Shown here: positions 57,630-64,000 of the stretch, piece by piece
How positions within the stretch are numbered: position 1 is the stretch's first letter
Layout: every line of letters starts with the position of its first letter
DNA from: AP-15 sp035538335
Lineage (GTDB): Bacteria; Pseudomonadota; Alphaproteobacteria; ATCC43930; CGMCC-115725
Length of the DNA: 64,000 bases
Reading direction: 5' to 3'
NCBI GenBank assembly: GCA_035538335.1
Contig: DATLKN010000008.1
Coordinates: 124,001-188,000, forward strand
Translations under genes and position numbers: made by a program
The notes under the pieces: model-generated
Databases searched by the model: none
Seen by the model: only the letters and a program-made list of their open reading frames with translations
What the model was told of the DNA's origin: nothing

Positions 57630-59330
57630 ATGGGGGCGCGCCGCTTTGTCGTCGAGCTGATCAAGCCGTCGCATTACGACGACGACGGCTACGTCATCCA
57701 ATGGATGCGCTCGTGGATCCCGTCGAATTCGCTCGCGTGCCTTTACGCCCTCACCGAGGACGTCGCGGCGCGGCAGGTGCTCGGCGCCGATGTCGCGATC
57801 GAGCTGCGCGCCTACGACGAATGCCACACCGTGATCCCGGTCCGACGGATCATCCGGCGCATCGGCGCCGCCGATGGCGGTCTCGTTTGCCTCGTCGGCG
57901 TGCAGTCGAACCAGTTTCCGCGGGCGGTCGATCTCGCCATGCAGTTCCGCGCCGCCGGCCTGCAGGTCGTGATCGGCGGATTTCACGTCTCGGGTTGCAT
58001 GGCGATGCTGCCGGATTTGCCGCCCGACATCGCGGCGGCGCGCGATCTCGGCGTCTCGCTGTTTGCCGGCGAGGCGGAGGGCCGGCTCGCCGAGGTGTTC
58101 GCCGACGCGCTCGCCGGACAGCTGAAGCCGATCTACAACTATATGAGCGATCTGCCCGCTTTGCAGCAGCAGGTGACGCCGTTCCTGCCGATCGCCATCG
58201 TCCGCCGCTACAGCGAGACGCTCGGCGCCTTCGACGCCGGCCGCGGCTGTCCGTTCCAGTGCAGCTTTTGCACGATCATCAACGTGCAGGGGCGCAAGTC
58301 GCGCTGGCGCGAGGCCGATGATGTCGAGCGGCTGGTGCGCGCCAATCTGGCGCACGGGGTCTATCGCTTCTTCATCACCGACGACAATTTCGCCCGCAAC
58401 CGAAACTGGGAAGCGATCTTCGACCGGCTCATCGGGCTGCGCGAGGAAGAGGGGCTGAAGCTCCAATTCCTGATCCAGGTCGATACGCTGTGCCACCGCA
58501 TCCCGCGCTTCGTCGAGAAGGCGGCGCGCGCCGGCGTCGCCCGCGTCTTCATCGGGCTCGAAAACATCAATCCCGACAACCTGCTCGCGGTCAAAAAGAA
58601 GCAGAACCGGGTGCACGAGTATCGCGAGCTTTTCCTCGCCTGGCGCCGGCAAAAGATCATCACCTATGCGGGCTACATTCTCGGCTTCCCGAAGGATACG
58701 CCGGAGCGCGTCGCCCGCGACATCGCCGAGCTGCAGCGCGAGCTGCCGGTCGACCTGCTCGAATTTTTCATCCTGACGCCGCTGCCCGGCTCCGCCGACC
58801 ACAAGCAGCTCTATACCGACGGGGCGTGGATGGACCCCGACATGAACAAATACGATCTGGAGCACGTCACCGCGCATCACTCGGCAATGAGCGACGCGGA
58901 GTGGCAGGCGCTCTACCGGCGCGCCTTCGATCTCTATTATTCGCCCGAGCATATCGAGCGGCTGTTCCGGCGCGCCAAGGCGTCGGGAATGAAGCCGGTC
59001 CGCCTCGTCAACCATGTGCTGCAGTTCTATTTCACCTTCCGGCAGGAGAAGGTGCATCCGCTGCAAGGCGGGTTCTTCCGCCGCAAGATCCGCCGGCAGC
59101 GCCGTTCGGGGTTACCGCGGGAAAATCCGCTCTTTTTCTATCCCCGCCGGGTCTGGGAGGTCGTCGACACTCACGCGAGGCTCGTCGCGTTCTATCTGTT
59201 CCTGCACCGCATCCGCAAAAAGGTGGAGCGCGATCGGCAGCCGTATCACGAACCGGCGTTGCTCCCGGCCGAGGCGCCGGCGGCCAGCGCCCCCGTGCGT
59301 GCCGAACTGAGCTCGGCCGCAGCGGATTAG
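57630..59330 (+). CDS. B12-binding-domain radical SAM protein
   Basis: 566 aa. The N-terminal third has a Rossmann-like cobalamin-binding fold (VCLVGVQSNQFPRAVD and VVIGGFHVSG). The radical SAM core has the 4Fe-4S motif C207-x3-C211-x2-C214 in GRGCPFQCSFCTI, then FITDDNFARNRNWEAIF and FIGLENINPDNL. The C-terminal 150 residues are basic. Members methylate or rearrange unactivated carbons; the substrate is unknown. ATG at 57630 has GGCGGGGAC ahead. It lies 112 nt from the Rieske gene, so a separate promoter is possible. Confidence 0.88.
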   Translation: MGARRFVVELIKPSHYDDDGYVIQWMRSWIPSNSLACLYALTEDVAARQVLGADVAIELRAYDECHTVIPVRRIIRRIGAADGGLVCLVGVQSNQFPRAVDLAMQFRAAGLQVVIGGFHVSGCMAMLPDLPPDIAAARDLGVSLFAGEAEGRLAEVFADALAGQLKPIYNYMSDLPALQQQVTPFLPIAIVRRYSETLGAFDAGRGCPFQCSFCTIINVQGRKSRWREADDVERLVRANLAHGVYRFFITDDNFARNRNWEAIFDRLIGLREEEGLKLQFLIQVDTLCHRIPRFVEKAARAGVARVFIGLENINPDNLLAVKKKQNRVHEYRELFLAWRRQKIITYAGYILGFPKDTPERVARDIAELQRELPVDLLEFFILTPLPGSADHKQLYTDGAWMDPDMNKYDLEHVTAHHSAMSDAEWQALYRRAFDLYYSPEHIERLFRRAKASGMKPVRLVNHVLQFYFTFRQEKVHPLQGGFFRRKIRRQRRSGLPRENPLFFYPRRVWEVVDTHARLVAFYLFLHRIRKKVERDRQPYHEPALLPAEAPAASAPVRAELSSAAAD

Positions 59331-59338
59331 GCCGCAGC

Positions 59339-60550
59339 CTATCCGCCGAAGGCGGCGATGCCGGTCTGGGCGCGCCCCAGGACCAGCGCGTGCACGTCGT
59401 GCGTGCCCTCGTAGGTGTTGACCGCTTCGAGGTTCAGCACGTGCCGGATCACGTGAAATTCGTCGGCGATGCCGTTGCCGCCGTGCATGTCGCGCGCCAT
59501 GCGGGCGATGTCGAGCGCCTTGCCGGTGTTGTTGCGCTTCAACAGCGAGGCCATCTCGGGTGCGTCGCGGCCCTCGTCCTTGAGGCGCCCGAGGCGCAAT
59601 GCCGCGTGCAGCCCCAATGTGATCTCGGTCTGCATGTCGACGAGCTTCTTCTGGATCAGCTGGTTGGCCGCCAGCGGCCGGCCGAATTGCCGGCGCTCGA
59701 GCGTGTAGCTGCGCGCCGCGTGCCAGCAGAACTCAGCGGCGCCGAGGGCGCCCCAAGCGAGGCCGTAGCGGGCGCTCGTCAGCCCGGTGAAGGGGCCGCG
59801 CAGCCCCTGCGCGCCGGGCAGCAGATTCTCTTCCGGCACGAAGACCTCGTCCATCGCGATCTCGCCGGTCGGCGAGACGCGCAGCGAGAACTTGCCCTCG
59901 ATCTTCGGGGTCGAGAGGCCTTGCATGCCGCGCTCCAGGATGAAGCCGCGAATGACGCCGTCCTCGGTCTTGGCCCAGACGAGCAGCACGTCGGCGATCG
60001 GCGCGTTGCTGATCCACGTCTTCGCGCCGGACAGCCGCCAGCCGCCCATGACCGCGCGCGCCCGGCTCGTCATGCCGCCTGGGTCGGAGCCGTGATCGGG
60101 CTCGGTGAGACCGAAACAGCCGACCCATTCGCCGCTCGCCAGCTTCGGCAGGTATTTCTGCCGCTGCGCCTCGCTGCCGAATTCGTGGATCGGATGCATG
60201 ACGAGGCTCGACTGCACGCTCATCGCCGAACGGTAGCCGCTGTCGACGCGCTCGATCTCGCGCGCGATCAGGCCATAGGAGACATAGCCGACGCCGGCGC
60301 AGCCATAGCCCTCGATGGTCGGGCCGAGAAGGCCGAGCGCGCCCATCTCGTTCATGATCTCGCGGTCGAAATGCTCGTGGCGGTGCGCCAGGAGCACCCG
60401 CGGCATCAGCTTTTCCTGGGCGTAGGCGCGCGCGCTGTCGCGCACCATGCGCTCCTCCTCGGTCAACAGATCGTCGAGAAAGAGCGGGTCGGCCCAGTCG
60501 AAGCGGGCGGATCGCGGCGCCGAGCGGGAAGCGGCAACAGGGCTGTTCAT
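59339..60550 (-). CDS. gcdH: Glutaryl-CoA dehydrogenase
   Basis: A 403-aa acyl-CoA dehydrogenase fold. The glutaryl-CoA type is supported by the catalytic Glu381 in NTYEGTHDVHALVLGRAQ, by FGLTEPDHGSDPGGM, and by the ERVDSGYRSAMSVQSSLVM segment. It oxidises and decarboxylates glutaryl-CoA to crotonyl-CoA in lysine and aromatic breakdown. ATG 60550 (MNSPVAAS) is preferred; an ATG 33 bases earlier is also in frame. Convergent with the radical SAM gene, 8 nt apart. Confidence 0.92.
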   Translation of the reverse strand: MNSPVAASRSAPRSARFDWADPLFLDDLLTEEERMVRDSARAYAQEKLMPRVLLAHRHEHFDREIMNEMGALGLLGPTIEGYGCAGVGYVSYGLIAREIERVDSGYRSAMSVQSSLVMHPIHEFGSEAQRQKYLPKLASGEWVGCFGLTEPDHGSDPGGMTSRARAVMGGWRLSGAKTWISNAPIADVLLVWAKTEDGVIRGFILERGMQGLSTPKIEGKFSLRVSPTGEIAMDEVFVPEENLLPGAQGLRGPFTGLTSARYGLAWGALGAAEFCWHAARSYTLERRQFGRPLAANQLIQKKLVDMQTEITLGLHAALRLGRLKDEGRDAPEMASLLKRNNTGKALDIARMARDMHGGNGIADEFHVIRHVLNLEAVNTYEGTHDVHALVLGRAQTGIAAFGG

Positions 60551-60671
60551 CGGATGGCGGGCATGCTGCGGGCGAGGCAGCAACCACTATAGCGCAGCCG
60601 CCGGCGGGCGGCAGCACGAACGCGCGCCCCGCTGGCGGGCGGGGCGCGCACGGATCTTCGAGGCGCGAGTG

Positions 60672-61130
60672 CTACTTCTTGGCGCCGGCTGCTGCCTTGC
60701 GCGTCGCGTGCCGTCCGGCGCCGCGCCCCAGCCCGATCTTTTTGGCGAATTCCGAGCGCTGCTCGGCGTATTTCGGCGCGACCATCGGATAGTCGGGTCC
60801 GAGGCCCCATTTCGCCCGGTATTCGTCGGGCGTCATGTGGTAGGTCGAGCGCAGATGCCGCTTCAGCATCTTCAGCTTCTTACCGTCTTCCAGGCAGATC
60901 AGATAGTCGGGGGTAATCGACTTGCGGATCGGCACCGCCGGCTTCATCGGCTCCGCCGGCGGTTCGGCGCCGCGGACTTCGAGCCCGCGCAGCGAGCTGT
61001 AGACGGCGTTGATCACTTCACCGAGCTGAGCTGTCGGCAGCGAGTTGTTGCTGACATAGGCCGCCACCACGTCTGCGGTCATCCGCAAAAGTTCTTCCTC
61101 CGCCAGTTTCGGCGCAGCATTTTCCGTCAT
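60672..61130 (-). CDS. mucR: MucR/Ros family transcriptional regulator
   Basis: 152 aa. Family N-terminus (LLRMTADVVAAYVSNNSLP, ELI-type region LGEVINAVYSSL) and finger region YLICLEDGKKLKMLKRHL then HMTPDEYRAKWGLGPDYPMVAP. In the finger, C79 is kept, the second Cys is D82, H92 is kept, and the following His position is Thr96 with a His at 98. The Lys/Arg/Ala-rich C-terminus binds DNA. MucR proteins are global silencers of exopolysaccharide, motility and other genes. A good promoter lies upstream. Confidence 0.92.
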   Translation of the reverse strand: MTENAAPKLAEEELLRMTADVVAAYVSNNSLPTAQLGEVINAVYSSLRGLEVRGAEPPAEPMKPAVPIRKSITPDYLICLEDGKKLKMLKRHLRSTYHMTPDEYRAKWGLGPDYPMVAPKYAEQRSEFAKKIGLGRGAGRHATRKAAAGAKK

Positions 61131-61168
61131 TTGTGGCCTCGATCGATCTCGAAACGTTCGCCGAGTGA

Positions 61169-61197
61169 CCCATAAACGCAGGGTTTTCGCCTGTCAA
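61169..61197 (-). promoter_or_regulatory. Sigma-70-like promoter upstream of mucR
   Basis: On the minus strand TTGACA (61197-61192) is followed after 17 bp by TATGGG (61174-61169), about 40 bp before the mucR ATG. A 10-bp palindrome ACTATATAGT lies just upstream at 61212-61221 and could be a regulator site. AT-rich DNA here would suit MucR self-regulation, which is known for the family but not shown. Confidence 0.6.
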
Positions 61198-61387
61198 TAG
61201 AAAGTTGCGCGACTATATAGTAATCAGCGGTCGGCCTTCTTCCGCAGGACTTCGAAGCGGCGCGCCGAGACGGCGCGGCGGCGCTCGCTCGCTCGCGCTC
61301 GGCCGCAGTATCATTTGCCGCGCGCGGGATAGGCGAGCTAATGGTATGCTGCTGGCAGCCCGCCCCGAGATCTGGTAGAACCTCGGC

Positions 61388-62680
61388 ATGAAACCAGCGC
61401 CCGGCAACGGATTTTTCGACGACACGCTCGCCGCCGCCGACCCCGAGATCGCCGCCGCGATAGCCGGCGAATTGGGGCGCGAGCAATCGCAGATCGAGCT
61501 GATCGCCAGCGAGAACATCGTCTCGCGGGCGGTGCTGGAGGCGCAGGGCTCGCTTCTGACCAACAAATATGCCGAGGGCTATCCGGGCCGCAGGTATTAC
61601 GGCGGATGCGAATTCGTCGATGTCGCCGAGAGTCTCGCGGTCGAGCGGGCAAAGCGGCTTTTCGGCTGCGCTTTCGCCAATGTCCAGCTGCATGCCGGGG
61701 CGCAGGCCAACCAGGCGGTGTTCCTGGCGCTCTTGCAGCCCGGCGACACGGTGCTCGGCATGTCGCTCGCCGCCGGCGGCCACCTGACGCACGGCGCGCC
61801 GCCGAACCTGTCGGGCAAATGGTTCGCCGCCATCCCTTACGGGGTGCGGCGTCAAGATGCGCGGATCGATTACGACGAAGTCGAAGCACTTGCCCGCCGC
61901 CACCGGCCGAAGCTGATCATCGCCGGCGGCAGCGCCTATCCGCGAATCATCGATTTCGCACGCTTCCGCGCCATCGCCGACGACACGGGCGCCTATCTGA
62001 TGGTCGACATGGCGCATTTTGCCGGGCTTGTCGCCGGCGGCGTGCATCCGAGCCCGCTGCCGCATGCGCATGTCGTCACGACTACGACGCACAAGACGTT
62101 GCGCGGTCCGCGCGGCGGCATGATCCTCAGCGACGACGAAGAGATCGGCCGCCGCATCAATTCGGCCGTCTTCCCGGGGCTGCAGGGCGGCCCGCTGATG
62201 CATGTGATTGCCGCCAAGGCGGTGGCGTTCGGCGAAGCGCTGCAGCCGGGCTTCCGGGATTACGCGGCGCGCGTCGTCGAGAACGCGAAGACGCTCGCGG
62301 CGACCCTCGGGCGGCGCGGCCTCGACATCGTTTCGGGCGGCACCGACACGCACCTGCTGCTCGTCGATCTGCGGCCGCTGAAGCTGACCGGCCGCGACGC
62401 CGAGAAGAGCCTCGAACGCGCCGGCATCACCTGCAACAAGAACGGCATCCCGTTCGACCCGGAGAAGCCGACCGTGACCTCCGGCGTCCGCCTCGGCTCG
62501 CCGGCGGCGACGACGCGCGGCTTCGGGTCCGAGGAGTTCGCCGCCGTCGGCGAGTGGATCGTCGAGGTACTCGAAGGCCTCGCCCAGCGGCCCGACGACA
62601 ATGGCGCGGCCGAGGCGCGGGTGCGCGGCAAGGTCGAGGCGCTGTGCGCGCGCTTTCCGATCTACGGAGCGGGCAAGTGA
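61388..62680 (+). CDS. glyA: Serine hydroxymethyltransferase
   Basis: 430 aa. PLP-dependent conversion of serine and tetrahydrofolate to glycine and methylene-THF. Signatures: ELIASENIVSRAVLEAQGS, GGHLTHGAPPNLSGKWF, DMAHFAGLVAGGVHPSPLPH, and the PLP lysine in VVTTTTHKTLRGPRGG. Length is normal. Followed by nrdR (42 nt) and ribD on the same strand, an order common in alphaproteobacteria. Confidence 0.97.
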   Translation: MKPAPGNGFFDDTLAAADPEIAAAIAGELGREQSQIELIASENIVSRAVLEAQGSLLTNKYAEGYPGRRYYGGCEFVDVAESLAVERAKRLFGCAFANVQLHAGAQANQAVFLALLQPGDTVLGMSLAAGGHLTHGAPPNLSGKWFAAIPYGVRRQDARIDYDEVEALARRHRPKLIIAGGSAYPRIIDFARFRAIADDTGAYLMVDMAHFAGLVAGGVHPSPLPHAHVVTTTTHKTLRGPRGGMILSDDEEIGRRINSAVFPGLQGGPLMHVIAAKAVAFGEALQPGFRDYAARVVENAKTLAATLGRRGLDIVSGGTDTHLLLVDLRPLKLTGRDAEKSLERAGITCNKNGIPFDPEKPTVTSGVRLGSPAATTRGFGSEEFAAVGEWIVEVLEGLAQRPDDNGAAEARVRGKVEALCARFPIYGAGK

Positions 62681-62722
62681 CGAAGGCCGCCCCAAGCAGG
62701 CGGACGGAATAGGGAGGCGGAG

Positions 62723-63184
62723 ATGCGCTGTCCGTTTTGCGGCACCGATGACACGCAGGTCAAAGATTCGCGGCCGACCGACGATCGCGGCGCGATCCGG
62801 CGCCGCCGTTTTTGCCCGAATTGCGCGGCCCGCTTCACGACCTTCGAGCGCGTGCAGTTGCGCGAACTGACCGTCGTCAAGAAAAACGGCCAGCGCGAGC
62901 CGTTCGAGCGCGACAAGCTCGCGCGCTCGCTCTATGTCGCGCTGCGCAAGCGGCCGGTCGAGCCGGAGCGCGTCGAGCGCGTCATCAATTCGCTGGTTCG
63001 CCAGCTCGAAAGCTCGGGCGAGACCGAGATCCCGAGCGATACGATCGGCGGCCTCGTCATGGATGCGCTTTCCAGCCTCGACCAGGTCGCTTACATCCGC
63101 TTCGCCTCGGTCTACCGCAATTTCCGCGAGGCCAAGGATTTCGGCGAGTTTGTCGGGCGGATCGCCGCCGATGGCGATTGCTAG
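62723..63184 (+). CDS. nrdR: Transcriptional repressor NrdR
   Basis: 153 aa. The zinc ribbon is CPFCGTDDTQVKDSRP with a second pair in RRRRFCPNCAARFTTFERV, followed by the ATP-cone domain (VVKKNGQREPFERDKLARSL onward). NrdR senses dATP/ATP and represses ribonucleotide reductase genes. No NrdR box was noticed here. It overlaps ribD by 14 nt. Confidence 0.97.
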   Translation: MRCPFCGTDDTQVKDSRPTDDRGAIRRRRFCPNCAARFTTFERVQLRELTVVKKNGQREPFERDKLARSLYVALRKRPVEPERVERVINSLVRQLESSGETEIPSDTIGGLVMDALSSLDQVAYIRFASVYRNFREAKDFGEFVGRIAADGDC

Positions 63185-64000
63185 GACGAGTCCCGACCGC
63201 GACCTCGTGATGATGCGCGTCGCGCTGGCGCTCGCTCGGCGCGGCCTCGGCGATGTGTGGCCGAACCCGGCGGTCGGCTGCGTCATCGTCAAGGACGGCC
63301 GCGTCGTCGGGCGCGGCTGGACGGGAAAGGGCGGCCGGCCGCACGCCGAGACCGAAGCGCTGCGGCGAGCGGGCGAAGGCGCGCGCGGCGCTACCGCCTA
63401 TGTCTCGCTCGAACCTTGCTGCCATTGGGGGAAGACGCCGCCTTGCGTCGATGCGCTCGTGGCGGCGGGCGTGCGGCGCGTCGTCGTGGCGCTCGAGGAT
63501 CCCGATCCGCGCGTCGCGGGCGGCGGGCTCGCGAGGTTGCGCGAGGCGGGGATCGCGGTCGAAGCGGGGCTTCTCGCCGAGGAGGCGGCCGAACTCAACA
63601 TGGGGTTCCTGATGCGCGTCGGCCGCGGCCGGCCGCTCGTGACCTTGAAGCTCGCGACCTCGCTCGACGGCCGCATCGCGACCGCCGCCGGCGAGAGCCG
63701 CTGGATCACCGGGCCTGCGGCGCGCGAGCGGGCGCATCTGCTGCGCGCCGAGCACGACGCGGTCATGGTCGGCACCGGCACGGTGCTGGCCGACGATCCG
63801 GCGCTCACCTGCCGGCTCCCCGGCCTCGGGCAACGCTCGCCGGTGCGGGTCGTGCTCGACCGTCGGCTGCGCCTGCCGCCGGCCGCAAAAGTTTTCGCCG
63901 AGGCGGCGGCGGTGCCGAGCTGGGTGCTGACCGCGGCCTCGGCCGATGCGGCCCGCCGGCGGGCGCTCGCCGAAGTTGGCGTCACCCTGATCGACATAGA
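63171..64000 (+). CDS. ribD: Bifunctional riboflavin biosynthesis protein RibD, N-terminal part
   Basis: The gene runs off the right edge; 276 codons are visible. The deaminase domain has the zinc motif PHAETEAL and PCCHWGKTPPC. The reductase domain starts near residue 145 with TLKLATSLDGRIATAAGESR. It performs the second and third steps of riboflavin synthesis from GTP. ATG at 63171 (MAIARTSPDRDLVMMRVAL) lies inside nrdR, with 14 nt of overlap, indicating translational coupling. It does not end in the window. Confidence 0.95.
   Translation, partial: MAIARTSPDRDLVMMRVALALARRGLGDVWPNPAVGCVIVKDGRVVGRGWTGKGGRPHAETEALRRAGEGARGATAYVSLEPCCHWGKTPPCVDALVAAGVRRVVVALEDPDPRVAGGGLARLREAGIAVEAGLLAEEAAELNMGFLMRVGRGRPLVTLKLATSLDGRIATAAGESRWITGPAARERAHLLRAEHDAVMVGTGTVLADDPALTCRLPGLGQRSPVRVVLDRRLRLPPAAKVFAEAAAVPSWVLTAASADAARRRALAEVGVTLIDI

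Noticed and set aside
61127..63292. A 721-codon open frame on the minus strand under glyA, nrdR and ribD
   Set aside because: It lies wholly antisense to three well-supported genes. Long antisense frames are expected in high-GC codon use, and it shows no domain.

Overview
The window is a gene-dense, high-GC chromosomal segment, about 68% GC in the ordinary coding lines I counted. Its gene content and order point to an alphaproteobacterium. The main evidence is the order nuoI-nuoN, birA, coaX, RNase J, methylmalonyl-CoA epimerase and DUF1467; the order rpsF-rpsR-DUF2232-rplI with dnaB, alr, radA, cvpA and purF nearby; a MucR/Ros-type regulator; a Bpt-type aminoacyl-protein transferase; and alphaproteobacterial intergenic palindromes. 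I cannot assign a genus. Both ends cut through genes: nuoI on the left and ribD on the right.

Layout. 1-10.9 kb (+): the distal half of the complex I operon runs on into birA, coaX, rnj, mce, a DUF1467 gene and tag. 10.9-18.3 kb: a secreted DUF6600 protein with a glutamine-rich repeat tail, a divergent pair of paralogous MetE-like genes, two abutting unknown secreted proteins and a DUF2189 membrane protein. 18.3-28.3 kb (-): panC, an adenylosuccinate-lyase-superfamily enzyme, bpt, a small lipoprotein, a large alpha/beta hydrolase, DUF924, cbtA and cbtB, and a large FAD/Fe-S oxidoreductase. 28.3-32.7 kb: an amidohydrolase, DUF2721, a serine-glyoxylate-type aminotransferase, cytochrome b561 and DUF2794. 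32.9-36.2 kb (+): a yfgM-like gene, bamB and der. 36.2-37.8 kb: a CGNR-type regulator diverging from a VOC protein and a cupin, across a promoter with two matched dyads. 38.1-53.2 kb (-): the conserved block purF-cvpA-radA-mlaF-mlaE-alr ... dnaB ... rplI-DUF2232-rpsR-rpsF, with a cyclase-TPR gene and a cfa/membrane-protein pair set between the core genes. 53.4-60.6 kb: GFA plus SDR, a Pro/Ala-rich anchored protein, LigB-type dioxygenase, Rieske oxygenase, B12-binding radical SAM protein and glutaryl-CoA dehydrogenase. 60.7-64 kb: mucR (-), then glyA, nrdR and ribD (+).

How the genes work together. Most of the window is core metabolism and information processing: respiration, cofactor synthesis (biotin transfer, CoA, pantothenate, riboflavin), outer-membrane assembly, ribosomal proteins, the replicative helicase, purine synthesis and one-carbon metabolism. 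The accessory layer is catabolic or protective enzymes and cell-envelope proteins.

I found no CRISPR array, prophage, transposase, rRNA or tRNA. Structured non-coding DNA is present. There are two copies of a foldback element with imperfect 15-bp terminal inverted repeats (one inside the nuo operon), two copies of a paired-hairpin palindrome, a run of three back-to-back hairpins, and a duplicated 65-bp 5' end of the FAD oxidoreductase gene. I see no clearly new biological system. The best leads are the CGNR/VOC/cupin module with its two operators, the divergent MetE-like pair, and the low-GC cyclase gene inside a conserved gene block.
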